Shown: positions 1-8,264, numbered from the stretch's first letter. The stretch: DNA of 64,000 nt from an uncultured Peptoniphilus sp. (GCF_943913915.1 NZ_CALUAA010000003.1:94125-158124), one strand, 5' to 3'. The notes: generated by a model not told the origin, from the letters alone. A program made the numbers and translations.

Positions 1-9
1 TTTTCAATT

Positions 10-196
10 TATAATAATTTTGAGGATCCGAAGAAGATGAGGAATCCGTCGAATAAATCTAACATCAACCGATAGTCGGAAGGGTACGAGGTTGAAATCA
101 CCCTTGACGATATTACTATATGTGGTAAACTCTTTATTAGAGTGCAAAGCACGAAGGGGTACACCACCGCGGGTGTAGTTTCTTCGTGCTTTTTTT
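10..196 (+). promoter_or_regulatory. Promoter -10 and structured terminator leader of the thiSFGHE operon
   Basis: A perfect -10 box TATAAT lies at 10-15; its -35 would fall outside the window. The roughly 175-nt untranslated leader holds several small hairpins, including CCGA-TAG-TCGG and an AAGGGT/ACCCTT stem near 79-104. It ends in a strong terminator: AGCACGAAG (148-156) pairs with CTTCGTGCT (182-190), an inner TACACC/GGTGTA stem sits inside, and a run of T follows. A terminator between promoter and first gene implies control by attenuation. The ACCGCGGG in the loop recalls the T-box motif, but the tRNA-binding UGG is not there, so the ligand is unknown. Confidence 0.6.
148..196 (+). terminator. 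Intrinsic terminator in the thiS leader
   Basis: Nine-base-pair outer stem (148-156 with 182-190), six-base-pair inner stem, then TTTTTT. It lies 15 nt upstream of thiS, so read-through must be regulated or partial for the operon to be expressed. Confidence 0.85.
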
Positions 197-210
197 ATAA
201 GGAGGTGACC

Positions 211-405
211 ATGAAGATCAACGGCAAGACCCTTACATTAAATGGCCCACAGCCTTTGCGCCGGGTGCTTATCGATGCAGGGTTTGATCCTGAAGCGGTA
301 GCTCTGGAAAAAAACGAGAAATTAATTCGTCGCATAGATTTCGACGAAACGACAGTAGACGATGAGGATGTTTTGGAGGTGTTTTCTTTTACCGGTGGAG
401 GTTAA
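211..405 (+). CDS. thiS: Sulfur carrier protein ThiS
   Basis: A 64-residue beta-grasp protein ending in GGG, the C-terminal glycine tail that ThiF adenylates and that is then turned into a thiocarboxylate as sulfur donor for the thiazole ring. The start is the ATG at 211, behind AAGGAGGTG with good spacing; a longer in-frame reading back to 142 would run through the terminator and is unlikely. It is first gene of a tight thiS-thiF-thiG-thiH-thiE run. Length and the GG end are typical of the family. Confidence 0.93.
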   Translation: MKINGKTLTLNGPQPLRRVLIDAGFDPEAVALEKNEKLIRRIDFDETTVDDEDVLEVFSFTGGG

Positions 406-994
406 GCGGGAGGCGGTGCTTCAGCGCCAAACTGAAGAAATTAACGACAAACTTGAAAATGCAAAAGTGGTCATCCTAGGCGCAGGGGGCCTTGGGAGCA
501 ATATAGCCCATATGCTCGCCCGCCTCGGCGTAGGTAAAATGATTCTCTATGATTTCGACGTCGTAGAGCCGTCGAATTTAAATCGACAACATTATGGCGT
601 AAACGATATCGGAAAAATGAAGGCCGAAACCACGGCGGAGCGCATTAAGGAACTTCTTCCTTATGTTGATATCGAACCCCGCAATGAATTGGTAGACGAA
701 AATGTCCTTTCGTCGGTTTATGAAGAAGGGGATATTTTTATCGAAGCCTTCGATACGGTGGCGTCGAAAGTGATGGCCTACGATTTTTTTGCAGGAAGAG
801 AGAAACCCTATATCTGCACCACCGGCGTGGCCGGCCCCTCCGGCGAACTCTCGAGACGAGATCTGGGGCATATTCATATAGTGGGCGATTTTCAGGGAGA
901 AGACAGAAATGATTGCTACATTCCGAAGGTCATGGCTATCGCCGCCATGGAATGCAGAGTAGTAATGGAATTAATTCTTAAAAAGGAGTATTAA
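395..994 (+). CDS. thiF: ThiF-type ThiS adenylyltransferase (short form)
   Basis: Activates the C-terminus of ThiS with ATP. It has the Rossmann motif GAGGLGSN, the acidic stretch YDFDVVEPSNLNRQ typical of the E1/MoeB/ThiF superfamily, and a total of about 199 residues, like clostridial short ThiF proteins that lack the CxxC zinc pairs of E. coli ThiF. The start is uncertain: GTG at 395, overlapping thiS by 11 nt, gives the N-terminus expected from relatives, and GTG at 416 is the alternative. The overlap suggests translational coupling, which fits proteins that act as a pair. Confidence 0.87.
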   Translation: MEVKREAVLQRQTEEINDKLENAKVVILGAGGLGSNIAHMLARLGVGKMILYDFDVVEPSNLNRQHYGVNDIGKMKAETTAERIKELLPYVDIEPRNELVDENVLSSVYEEGDIFIEAFDTVASKVMAYDFFAGREKPYICTTGVAGPSGELSRRDLGHIHIVGDFQGEDRNDCYIPKVMAIAAMECRVVMELILKKEY

Positions 995-995
995 C

Positions 996-1757
996 ATGGA
1001 CAAGTGGACCTTAGGCAATAAGGAATTTACCTCTCGCTTTATTTTAGGATCGGGAAAATACGCACCGGAATTAATTGACGCCGCCGTAGAATGCGCAGGC
1101 GCCGAAATGATTACCGTAGCTTTGAGACGGGCCAACACCGCCGATGTTAAAAATATTTTAGACTACATACCTGAAGAGGTAACGATTATCCCCAATACCA
1201 GCGGCGCGAGAAATGCCGATGAAGCTATTCGTATCGCCCGCCTCGCTAAGGAAATGGGTTGCGGCAACTTCGTAAAGATCGAAATTATGCGGGATTCCAA
1301 ATACCTCCTTCCCGACAATGCGGAAACTCTAAAGGCCACGGAGGTCCTCGCTAAAGAAGATTTCGTCGTCTTACCCTATATGTATCCGGATCTCAACTAT
1401 GCAAGGGATATGCGCGATGCCGGTGCCGCAGCCATTATGCCTCTCGCAGCACCTATCGGAAGCAATAAAGGTCTTTCCACGAAAGATTTCATCCAAATCA
1501 TTGTCGACGAAATCGATCTTCCGGTCATCGTCGATGCCGGTATCGGAAGACCTTCTCAAGCGGCGGAAGCTATGGAAATGGGCGTCGCCGCCATTATGGC
1601 CAATACCGGCATCGCCACGGCATCGAATATTACTTTAATGGCGGAAGCATTTAAAAAGGGAATTGAAGCGGGCCGTTTGGGTTATCTTTCCAAACCCGGT
1701 CGCGTCTTGGATCGCGGCGCCGATCCCTCTTCTCCTTTGAGGGATTTCTTTGAATAA
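996..1757 (+). CDS. thiG: Thiazole synthase ThiG
   Basis: Builds the thiazole phosphate ring from 1-deoxyxylulose 5-phosphate, ThiS thiocarboxylate and dehydroglycine. It is a 253-residue TIM barrel of normal length. FILGSGKY lies at the N-terminus, the Schiff-base lysine is in FVKIEI, LLPDNAETLKATE follows, and phosphate-binding glycines are in IVDAGIGRPSQA. It starts one base after thiF ends, with AAAGGAG upstream. ThiG works in a complex with ThiH, encoded next. Confidence 0.95.
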   Translation: MDKWTLGNKEFTSRFILGSGKYAPELIDAAVECAGAEMITVALRRANTADVKNILDYIPEEVTIIPNTSGARNADEAIRIARLAKEMGCGNFVKIEIMRDSKYLLPDNAETLKATEVLAKEDFVVLPYMYPDLNYARDMRDAGAAAIMPLAAPIGSNKGLSTKDFIQIIVDEIDLPVIVDAGIGRPSQAAEAMEMGVAAIMANTGIATASNITLMAEAFKKGIEAGRLGYLSKPGRVLDRGADPSSPLRDFFE

Positions 1758-1767
1758 GAGGTGAACT

Positions 1768-2934
1768 ATGCCTATTAATGTAAAAGACGTGCGGGATTAT
1801 CTTCCGGACATGGATCGAATTTCTGAAGAGATTCCGGAAAAAATCGAAGCATCTTATAAAGAACAAGCAGGTCGCACCATTACACCTTCCGATGTGCGGT
1901 CGGTGCTTCAAAAAGATCGTATAACCCCCGACGACTACTATGTCTTACTGAGCGATGTGGCGGAAGAATTTTTAGACGAAATGGCCGTAAAGGCACGTAT
2001 GCTGCGCCGTCAATATTTCGGCGACAATGTAAATTCCTTCTCTCCCCTCTACATCGCCAATTACTGCGAAAACGGATGCCGTTACTGCGGCTTTAATTCG
2101 AAAAGCGGCATTAAGCGGGCCATGCTTACAGAAGAAGAGATCGAAAATGAAATGAAGGCCCTGGCTGCCGAAGGCATCGAAGACGTTCTGATCTTAACCG
2201 GTGAATCGGCTAAATTTTCTCCCATCGAATATATTGAAATGGCCGTTCGACTGGCGAGAAAATATTTCCGCGTAGTGAGTCTGGAGATCTATCCCGCCAA
2301 TGTTAAAGACTATGAGCGTCTTCAAAAGGCGGGGGCGGATTTCGTTACGGTCTTCCAGGAAACCTACGATCCTGAAAGCTACTCCTACTACCATCCCCAC
2401 GGTCATAAGCGGAGCATGATCTACCGCATGAACACCCAGGAACGCGCAGCCATGGGCGGCATGCGCGGCGTAGGATTCGGCGCTCTCTTCGGGCTGAGCG
2501 ATCCTTTGAGAGACGCCTACTCTATGGGGCTTCACGCCTTCCTGCTTCAGAGAAAGTATCCCCATTTGGAAATTGCCATCAGTCTCCCGAGAATTCGCCC
2601 CACCCACGGAGCGGAAGATGTGGACAATACCAATCGTATCGACGAGAAGAAACTTATGCAATACATTTTAGCCATGCGCATCTTTATGCCCTTCGCCTCC
2701 ATGACCATCTCCACGAGGGAGCGAAAGGAATTTAGGGATAAGGCCATGTATTATGGCGCCACGAAAATTTCCGCCTCCGTGGATACGGGCATCGGCCGCC
2801 GCACGGAAGAGCACGAAGAGGATGAAGGGGAAGAGCAATTTGTCATCGCCGACAATCGCACCTTGGATGAAATCGAAAAAGATTTGGCGGAAGAGGGACT
2901 CTATGTCCTCCGGAACGATTATATTCGCCTATGA
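1768..2934 (+). CDS. thiH: 2-iminoacetate synthase ThiH (radical SAM)
   Basis: Cleaves tyrosine to p-cresol and dehydroglycine (2-iminoacetate) for the thiazole ring; this is the oxygen-sensitive route, as opposed to glycine oxidase ThiO. The radical-SAM cluster motif CENGCRYC (Cx3Cx2C) is followed by GFNSK. Length is 388 residues, normal for the family. An ATG at 1768 follows GAGGTG. The last four bases overlap the ThiE start. Its presence argues for an anaerobe. It needs a low-potential electron donor, and a flavodoxin-ferredoxin gene lies 640 bp downstream. Confidence 0.95.
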   Translation: MPINVKDVRDYLPDMDRISEEIPEKIEASYKEQAGRTITPSDVRSVLQKDRITPDDYYVLLSDVAEEFLDEMAVKARMLRRQYFGDNVNSFSPLYIANYCENGCRYCGFNSKSGIKRAMLTEEEIENEMKALAAEGIEDVLILTGESAKFSPIEYIEMAVRLARKYFRVVSLEIYPANVKDYERLQKAGADFVTVFQETYDPESYSYYHPHGHKRSMIYRMNTQERAAMGGMRGVGFGALFGLSDPLRDAYSMGLHAFLLQRKYPHLEIAISLPRIRPTHGAEDVDNTNRIDEKKLMQYILAMRIFMPFASMTISTRERKEFRDKAMYYGATKISASVDTGIGRRTEEHEEDEGEEQFVIADNRTLDEIEKDLAEEGLYVLRNDYIRL

Positions 2935-3545
2935 AGAAGCTCTATTTTGTAACAAACTCCGAAGCCTTTGACGAGGAGAAAGACTTCTTCCGATCCGTGG
3001 AATCGGCTCTTAGAGGAAGAATAGACTACATTCAACTCCGGGAAAAAAACAGAAGCGATAAAGAGGTGCTCCGCTTAGCAAGGGAATTAAAGGCCATGGC
3101 GGACGAATATGACACGCCCCTTATCGTCGATGATCGCATCGACGTGGCCTTCGCCGCCGGTTGCGGCGTTCACTTGGGGGCGGATGATTTGCCCATCTCT
3201 GTAGCGCGAGAAATTCTAGGGAAGGATGCCATTATCGGCGCCTCCGTAAAAAGCGTGGAGCGCGCTTACGAAGCGGCCGAGGAAGGGGCGGACTATTTCG
3301 GAACAGGAGCCCTCTTTCCCACGAAGACGAAGGTCATCACCCGGCCCACGAGTCTTGAAACCTTTAGAGCTATTAAGAGTGCCGTGGAGGTGCCCGTTTT
3401 CGCTATCGGCGGCATTAACGAAAAGACCCTCCCGAAACTAAAGGGCCTGCCCATGGACGGAATCTGCGTCGTCTCGGCCATTCAGTATGCAGAAGATCCG
3501 GAGCGAGCGGTAAAAGAACTTCGGAAGCTCCTGGAAACCGTGTAA
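2931..3545 (+). CDS. thiE: Thiamine phosphate synthase ThiE, copy 1
   Basis: Joins the pyrimidine diphosphate and thiazole phosphate to make thiamine phosphate. It is a 204-residue TIM barrel with YIQLREK, VDDRIDVA, GVHLGADDLP, GADYFGTGALFPTKTK and the phosphate-binding AIGGI. The FPTKTK element favours true ThiE over the TenI tautomerase. It overlaps thiH by four bases (ATGA). A second, more divergent ThiE follows at 5413; why the organism keeps two is not clear. Confidence 0.88.
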   Translation: MKKLYFVTNSEAFDEEKDFFRSVESALRGRIDYIQLREKNRSDKEVLRLARELKAMADEYDTPLIVDDRIDVAFAAGCGVHLGADDLPISVAREILGKDAIIGASVKSVERAYEAAEEGADYFGTGALFPTKTKVITRPTSLETFRAIKSAVEVPVFAIGGINEKTLPKLKGLPMDGICVVSAIQYAEDPERAVKELRKLLETV

Positions 3546-3576
3546 TATGCTATACTCCTTGTAAAGGGGGAGTGGA

Positions 3577-4323
3577 ATGATTTATTATTTCAGCGGCACG
3601 GGCAACAGTCGCCACGTGGCGGAAGTACTCGGCGAAAAACTCGAAACGGATCTCGTGGATCTGGGCGAGAGAATAAGAGCGGGTAATATGGACGATATTT
3701 TCGACGACACCATGATCGTGGTGACGCCGACCTATTGCTACCGCATGCCGCGGATCGTGGAAGATTATCTGTGCGGAGTTTCTATTTCGGCGAAGAAAGC
3801 GTACTTTGTATTGACCTACGGCACGACACCCGGGAACGCCGCCCATTATGCCGAAAAGCTTGCCGAAAAAATCGGCGTGTCCTACGGGGGGACCTTTTCC
3901 GTGGCGATGCCTGAAAATTACATTGCCATGTTCGATGCGCCCGGTGCGGAAGAATCGCGAGAAATTATTCAAAAGGCGGAGAAAAAGATCCGGGACGTGG
4001 CCCACACAATAGAAAAAGGGGAGGATCAAAAAAATTCTTCACCGTGGACGGGCAAGCTATTATCCTCCATTAACGGAATTTTTTACGCGCTCTTCGTAAA
4101 GGCGGATAAATTCTACGCAAAAGACAATTGCATCGGCTGCGGCGAGTGTGCAAAACGCTGCGTTCTCGCCAATGTGGTGATGGAAGAGGGGCGGCCTACT
4201 TGGCTGGATCGCTGCACCCACTGCATGGCCTGCATCAATTGCTGCCCGGTGGAAGCTATCGAATACGGCAAGAAAAGCGAAGGCCGTTTCCGCTACACAT
4301 TTGAAAAGGTGAAAGAAAAATAA
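3577..4323 (+). CDS. EFR1-type flavodoxin/ferredoxin fusion protein
   Basis: A 248-residue cytosolic electron carrier. The N-terminal half is flavodoxin-like, with the FMN phosphate loop FSGTGNSR near residues 5-12. The C-terminal half carries two [4Fe-4S] motifs, CIGCGECAKRC and CTHCMACINCCPVEA. This matches the EFR1 family of fused flavodoxin-ferredoxins. It sits 31 nt behind thiE, with its own ribosome site, and is likely co-transcribed. The inference is that it supplies electrons to the radical-SAM enzymes ThiH and ThiC; nothing in the sequence proves the partner. Confidence 0.85.
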   Translation: MIYYFSGTGNSRHVAEVLGEKLETDLVDLGERIRAGNMDDIFDDTMIVVTPTYCYRMPRIVEDYLCGVSISAKKAYFVLTYGTTPGNAAHYAEKLAEKIGVSYGGTFSVAMPENYIAMFDAPGAEESREIIQKAEKKIRDVAHTIEKGEDQKNSSPWTGKLLSSINGIFYALFVKADKFYAKDNCIGCGECAKRCVLANVVMEEGRPTWLDRCTHCMACINCCPVEAIEYGKKSEGRFRYTFEKVKEK

Positions 4324-4328
4324 AATTA

Positions 4329-4364
4329 AGGCGACGAAGAGGTATTTTTGAATATCCGTCGCCT
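4329..4364 (+). terminator. Hairpin ending the thiSFGHE-ferredoxin run
   Basis: AGGCGACG at 4329-4336 pairs with CGTCGCCT at 4357-4364, eight base pairs. The T tract after it is short (ATTTGG), so termination may be incomplete. Confidence 0.5.
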
Positions 4365-4395
4365 ATTTGGCGTGTTCAAAATCAGTGGCCCTTTA

Positions 4396-4424
4396 TTGAC
4401 AAAGTACTTTCTCGGTGGTAAGGT
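4396..4424 (+). promoter_or_regulatory. Sigma-70-type promoter for the TPP riboswitch operon
   Basis: A perfect -35 TTGACA at 4396-4401 is followed after 17 nt by TAAGGT at 4419-4424, a four-of-six match to the -10 box. It lies 17 nt upstream of the riboswitch. Confidence 0.6.
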
Positions 4425-4440
4425 TTCCTTAATCGAATAT

Positions 4441-4519
4441 ATGCAAGGGGGACTTTGACGTTGAGAAGGTAGAACCTGACCCTGTGAACCTGTGAGTTAA
4501 TACTCGCGTAGGAATGCGT
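4441..4519 (+). promoter_or_regulatory. TPP riboswitch (THI element)
   Basis: The aptamer shows the conserved THI-box blocks: GTTGAGA at 4460-4466, ACCCTGTGAACCTG around 4478-4492, and TAATACTCGCGTAGGAA ending near 4514. It precedes thiM and is followed at once by a terminator, so TPP binding should switch off thiM-thiE-thiD-thiC by premature termination. The first thi run, with thiSFGH, has no such aptamer. Confidence 0.93.
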
Positions 4520-4542
4520 GAAATAGGATATGAGCATGGCAA

Positions 4543-4579
4543 GAAGTATCTTCTCAACGGAGAAGGTACTTCTTTTTTT
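4543..4579 (+). terminator. Riboswitch-controlled terminator
   Basis: GAAGTATCTTCT pairs with AGAAGGTACTTC (12 positions with one G-U) around a CAACGG loop and runs into TTTTTTT. It lies between the TPP aptamer and thiM and is the expression platform. Confidence 0.88.
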
Positions 4580-4597
4580 GTGCTAGGAAGGTTCAAG

Positions 4598-5413
4598 ATG
4601 AAAGAAATCAGACAAGCTCTCGTCAAAGCGGGAGACGATGTACGAGCCACCGGGCCCATGGCCCCTTCGATTACGAATTTTGTCACCATCGATTTCGTTG
4701 CCAACGCGCAGATCGCCGTAGGCGGTTCCGCCGCCATGGTCTACATGCCCGATGAGGGGGAAGCAATGGCCGAAATCGCAAACTGTATTTACATCAATGT
4801 GGGCACCCTTATGCCCTCTCACGGCGACACCATTGCCGCTGCGGCGAAGCGGGCCTACGAAAAATCGTCCTATGTATTGGATCCCGTCGCCATCGGCATC
4901 GGCGAACTGCGCACGAAACTATTGTCGGATATGAAGGAGTATCCGCCGAAAATCATTCGGGGCAATGCCTCGGAAATCATCAGTCTCGCAAAAATGTGGG
5001 GACTTGTCGATTCCGAGAGAGGTGCCGTTCGCGGCGTGGATTCCACGGACACGGTAGAAAGTGCCAAAGCCTCGGCGGAAGCCCTGGCTAAATTCATAGG
5101 CGGTGCGGTCTGCGTTTCAGGGAAAGAAGACATTGTAACCGATGGCGAACGTACGGTGCGCTCCTTCGGCGGAAGCGAATACTTCGCCCGCATAACGGGA
5201 AGCGGATGTTCCCTGGGAGGCGTCTGTGCAGTTTATGCATCGGTAACCGATCCCTTTACCGCCGCCCTCGCCGCTACAAACGCCTATAATGTGGCGGGGA
5301 AAACAGCAGAAGGGGAGGCGAAGGGAACGGCAAGCTTTAAAGTAGCTTTCCTTGACGCTCTTTCGAATTTAAGCGGCGAAGATATTGCAAACTGTGAAAT
5401 GGAGGTACTGTAA
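4598..5413 (+). CDS. thiM: Hydroxyethylthiazole kinase ThiM
   Basis: Salvages hydroxyethylthiazole by phosphorylation, feeding ThiE. The chosen ATG at 4598 follows AGGAAGG and lies just after the riboswitch terminator; an upstream in-frame ATG at 4514 lies inside the aptamer and is rejected. The 271 residues are normal. Ribokinase-like features include NFVTIDFVANAQIAVGGSAAM at the N-terminus, LDPVAIG, IRGNASEI, and ITGSGCSLGG with the conserved cysteine near the C-terminus. Its stop shares one base with the next start. Confidence 0.93.
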   Translation: MKEIRQALVKAGDDVRATGPMAPSITNFVTIDFVANAQIAVGGSAAMVYMPDEGEAMAEIANCIYINVGTLMPSHGDTIAAAAKRAYEKSSYVLDPVAIGIGELRTKLLSDMKEYPPKIIRGNASEIISLAKMWGLVDSERGAVRGVDSTDTVESAKASAEALAKFIGGAVCVSGKEDIVTDGERTVRSFGGSEYFARITGSGCSLGGVCAVYASVTDPFTAALAATNAYNVAGKTAEGEAKGTASFKVAFLDALSNLSGEDIANCEMEVL

Positions 5414-6099
5414 TGACCTTCAGCATCGAAAAATATCTCGTCGTCGGTCCTGAGAACACATTGAACCGTCCGGTAGCTGACATCGTACGTGCAGCTGTGG
5501 AAGCGGGTTTTACCTGTGTGCAAATCAGAAGTAAAGTTGCGAGCGCGAAAGAAATGATCGCCCTCGCAGGGGAAGTCTCGGATCTTTTGAAGGCCATGGG
5601 AAAATCCGACGAGGTTACTCTCTTAATCGACGATCGATTGGACGTGGCCCTCGCCGCCAGAGAAGCCGGGGCGAAAGTGGACGGCGTTCACGTAGGACAG
5701 ACGGATATTCCCGTGTCGGTCTGCAGAAAATATTTAGGGGAAGATGCGATCATCGGCCTTTCCGCTCCCACCGGCGACCTGACCCGCTATGTTCGGGAGG
5801 GTAATTTTAAAGACGTGGATTACTTCGGCGCCGGTCCTCTTCATGAAACGGCGACCAAGAGAGATTGCGGGCTGGATGAAGAAGGTAATATAATCTACCG
5901 CACCCTCGATGAAATCAAAAAACTCGCCTCCATTTCGCCCTTGCCCATTACCATCGGCGGCGGCGTCAAGGCGGAGGATATGAAATCCTTAGTGGAAACC
6001 GGCGTCGACGGATTTTTTGTCGTTTCAGCCATTGCATCGGCGGAAGACCCGAAAGCCGCGGCGGAAGAATTAGTAAGACGCTGGGAGGATGCCAAATGA
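5413..6099 (+). CDS. thiE: Thiamine phosphate synthase ThiE, copy 2 (divergent)
   Basis: A 228-residue ThiE-family barrel with CVQIRSK, LLIDDRLDVALA, GVHVGQTDIPV, YFGAGPLHETATKRDCG and ITIGGGV. Compared with copy 1 it has a longer N-terminus, IGLSAPTGDL instead of the usual sensing loop, and LHETATK in place of FPTKTK. It overlaps thiM and thiD, so it is in the salvage/pyrimidine operon under TPP control, whereas copy 1 is with the thiazole genes. It may be specialised for salvaged thiazole, but that is inference. Confidence 0.85.
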   Translation: MTFSIEKYLVVGPENTLNRPVADIVRAAVEAGFTCVQIRSKVASAKEMIALAGEVSDLLKAMGKSDEVTLLIDDRLDVALAAREAGAKVDGVHVGQTDIPVSVCRKYLGEDAIIGLSAPTGDLTRYVREGNFKDVDYFGAGPLHETATKRDCGLDEEGNIIYRTLDEIKKLASISPLPITIGGGVKAEDMKSLVETGVDGFFVVSAIASAEDPKAAAEELVRRWEDAK

Positions 6100-6869
6100 A
6101 GACCATGATGACCATTGCAGGAAGCGACTCTTCAGGCGGCGCGGGGATTCAGGCCGATATTAAGACGGCCACAGCCCTCGGCGTCTTCGCCACATCCGCC
6201 ATTACGTCCATTACCGCGCAAAATACCACGGGTGTGAAAGCAGTCTACGACCTGCCTCCCGAAGCGGTGGCCTCGCAAATGAGGGCCATTATGGAAGACA
6301 TTCCCCCGGATGCCGTAAAAATCGGCATGGTGTCTTCGGAAGAGATTATAAAAACCATTGCCGACAATTTAAAAGACTATGAAGGTCCCGTCGTACTGGA
6401 CCCGGTTATGGTGGCCACCAGCGGATCTCCTCTTTTAAAAGAAGAGGCGGAAGCCACGCTGAAAGAAGTTTTAATGCCTATCGCCACATTGGTAACGCCC
6501 AATATCCCCGAAGCGGAGCGGCTGATTTCAAAAAAAATGACCACCATCGAGGAGCAGATCGAGGCGGCGAAAGAAATCGCCGAGAATTACGGCGTGGCGG
6601 CCCTCGTAAAGGGGGGCCACGGACTGGGAGATGCCGTGGATATTCTCTACGACGGGGAAGTGCATCGCTTTAAAAAGCCCATGCTCGACAATTCCAATAC
6701 TCACGGCACGGGATGCACCCTGTCTTCGGCCATTGCATCCCATTTAGCCTTAGGCTATTCGCCTAAAGAGGCCGTGAAGCTGAGCAAAGAGTACGTTTTC
6801 GACGCCATCGCCGATGGCTTAAATTTAGGACATGGGCACGGACCCATTAATCACATGGTAAGGAGATAA
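6096..6869 (+). CDS. thiD: Hydroxymethylpyrimidine (phosphate) kinase ThiD
   Basis: Makes HMP diphosphate, the pyrimidine substrate for ThiE. It is a 257-residue ribokinase-fold enzyme with MTIAGSDSSGGAGIQADIKT at the N-terminus, VLDPVMVATSG, TPNIPEA, VKGGH and the catalytic GTGCTLSSAIA. It overlaps thiE by four bases (ATGA) and is two bases upstream of thiC, consistent with one transcript from the riboswitch. Confidence 0.95.
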   Translation: MKTMMTIAGSDSSGGAGIQADIKTATALGVFATSAITSITAQNTTGVKAVYDLPPEAVASQMRAIMEDIPPDAVKIGMVSSEEIIKTIADNLKDYEGPVVLDPVMVATSGSPLLKEEAEATLKEVLMPIATLVTPNIPEAERLISKKMTTIEEQIEAAKEIAENYGVAALVKGGHGLGDAVDILYDGEVHRFKKPMLDNSNTHGTGCTLSSAIASHLALGYSPKEAVKLSKEYVFDAIADGLNLGHGHGPINHMVRR

Positions 6870-6871
6870 GA

Positions 6872-8173
6872 ATGAACTACGCGACACAAATGGACGCCGC
6901 ACGTAAAGGTATTATTACCGAGGAAATGAAAGCCGTTGCTGAATACGAAAACCGCGATGTAGAAGATATTCGTCGTTGGGTGGCAGAAGGGAAAGTAGCC
7001 ATTCCCGCCAACAAAAACCACAAGTGCATTAAGGCTACGGGTATCGGCAGCATGTTAAAGACAAAGGTCAACGTCAACCTCGGCGTTTCAAAAGACGTAT
7101 CCGATCTCGATGAAGAACTGAAGAAAGTGCAATACGCTGTCGATCTCGGCGGCGACGCCATTATGGACCTTTCCACCCATGGGGACACGAAAATTTTCCG
7201 CCGCAAACTGACCTCGGAATGCCCTGCCATGATCGGTACCGTGCCCATTTACGATTCCGTGATCTATCATAAAAAAGATCTCGGTGAACTGACGGCACAG
7301 GACTTCCTCGATGTTATTCGCGCTCACGGGGAAGACGGCGTCGACTTTGTCACCCTTCACTGCGGCCTTACGAAGCGCACAGTGGAACAATTAAAACGCT
7401 TCGGCCGTACGACCAATATCGTCTCCCGCGGCGGTTCCTTAGTATTCGCCTGGATGAGCATGACCGGTAACGAAAACCCCTTCTTTGAATACTACGACGA
7501 AATTTTAGATATCTGCAGAGAATACGATATGACCATTTCCTTAGGCGATGGTGCACGTCCCGGCTGTCTTGCCGATGCAGGCGATCTTCTTCAAATCGAA
7601 GAGCTCGTGCGTTTGGGCGAATTGACTCTCCGCGCATGGGAAAAAGATGTACAGGTCATGGTGGAAGGTCCGGGACACGTGCCCCTCGATCAAGTAAAGG
7701 CCAATATGGAAATTCAACAAAGCCTTTGCCACGGTGCGCCCTTCTACGTACTCGGGCCCATCGTTACCGATATCGCTCCGGGCTACGACCACATTACCGC
7801 CGCCATAGGCGGGGCTGTGGCAGCTATGAGCGGCGCCGCATTCCTATGCTACGTAACCCCGGCGGAACACTTGGCTCTTCCCAATGCGGACGATGTTAAG
7901 CAAGGCATTATGGCGTCGAAAATCGCCGCTCATGCCGCCGATATCGCCAAGGGCATTCCCGGCGCCCGTGATGCCGACGACCGCATGGGCAAGGCTCGTC
8001 GGGAATTGGATTGGGATGCTATGTTTAAAGAAGCCATGGATCCCGAGCATGCCAAGGCCGTACGGGACGACCGTTCCCCGGAAGTAGAAGAAACCTGCTC
8101 CATGTGCGGTAAATTCTGTGCCGTTCGCAGCATGAACAAAGCTCTTGCCGGAGAAGAAGTAGATATTCTGTAA
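6872..8173 (+). CDS. thiC: Phosphomethylpyrimidine synthase ThiC (radical SAM)
   Basis: Converts aminoimidazole ribotide to HMP phosphate. It is 433 residues, the shorter clostridial form without the N-terminal extension of proteobacterial ThiC. Signatures include EGPGHVPLDQ, GPIVTDIAPGYDHIT and the C-terminal cluster motif CSMCGKFC (Cx2Cx4C) that binds the radical-SAM [4Fe-4S] cluster. It follows thiD by two bases with AAGGAGA upstream. The operon ends here: an insertion-sequence end begins 20 nt past the stop, so any original terminator or further thi gene has been displaced. Confidence 0.96.
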   Translation: MNYATQMDAARKGIITEEMKAVAEYENRDVEDIRRWVAEGKVAIPANKNHKCIKATGIGSMLKTKVNVNLGVSKDVSDLDEELKKVQYAVDLGGDAIMDLSTHGDTKIFRRKLTSECPAMIGTVPIYDSVIYHKKDLGELTAQDFLDVIRAHGEDGVDFVTLHCGLTKRTVEQLKRFGRTTNIVSRGGSLVFAWMSMTGNENPFFEYYDEILDICREYDMTISLGDGARPGCLADAGDLLQIEELVRLGELTLRAWEKDVQVMVEGPGHVPLDQVKANMEIQQSLCHGAPFYVLGPIVTDIAPGYDHITAAIGGAVAAMSGAAFLCYVTPAEHLALPNADDVKQGIMASKIAAHAADIAKGIPGARDADDRMGKARRELDWDAMFKEAMDPEHAKAVRDDRSPEVEETCSMCGKFCAVRSMNKALAGEEVDIL

Positions 8174-8264
8174 AGAGACCGAAAAGGATAGAGTGACCCC
8201 ATAAAGTTGGACTTAATCGAGTAAGCATTTCGCTTGCTCGATTTTGTTTTACATAACATTCCTT

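Noticed and set aside
10..196. Full T-box call for the thiS leader
   Set aside because: The ACCGCGG part fits but the UGG that pairs with the tRNA end is missing, and I could not place a specifier loop with confidence.
4514..4597. Longer N-terminus for ThiM, starting at ATG 4514
   Set aside because: These codons fall in the TPP aptamer and its terminator; ATG 4598 has a proper ribosome site and gives the family length.
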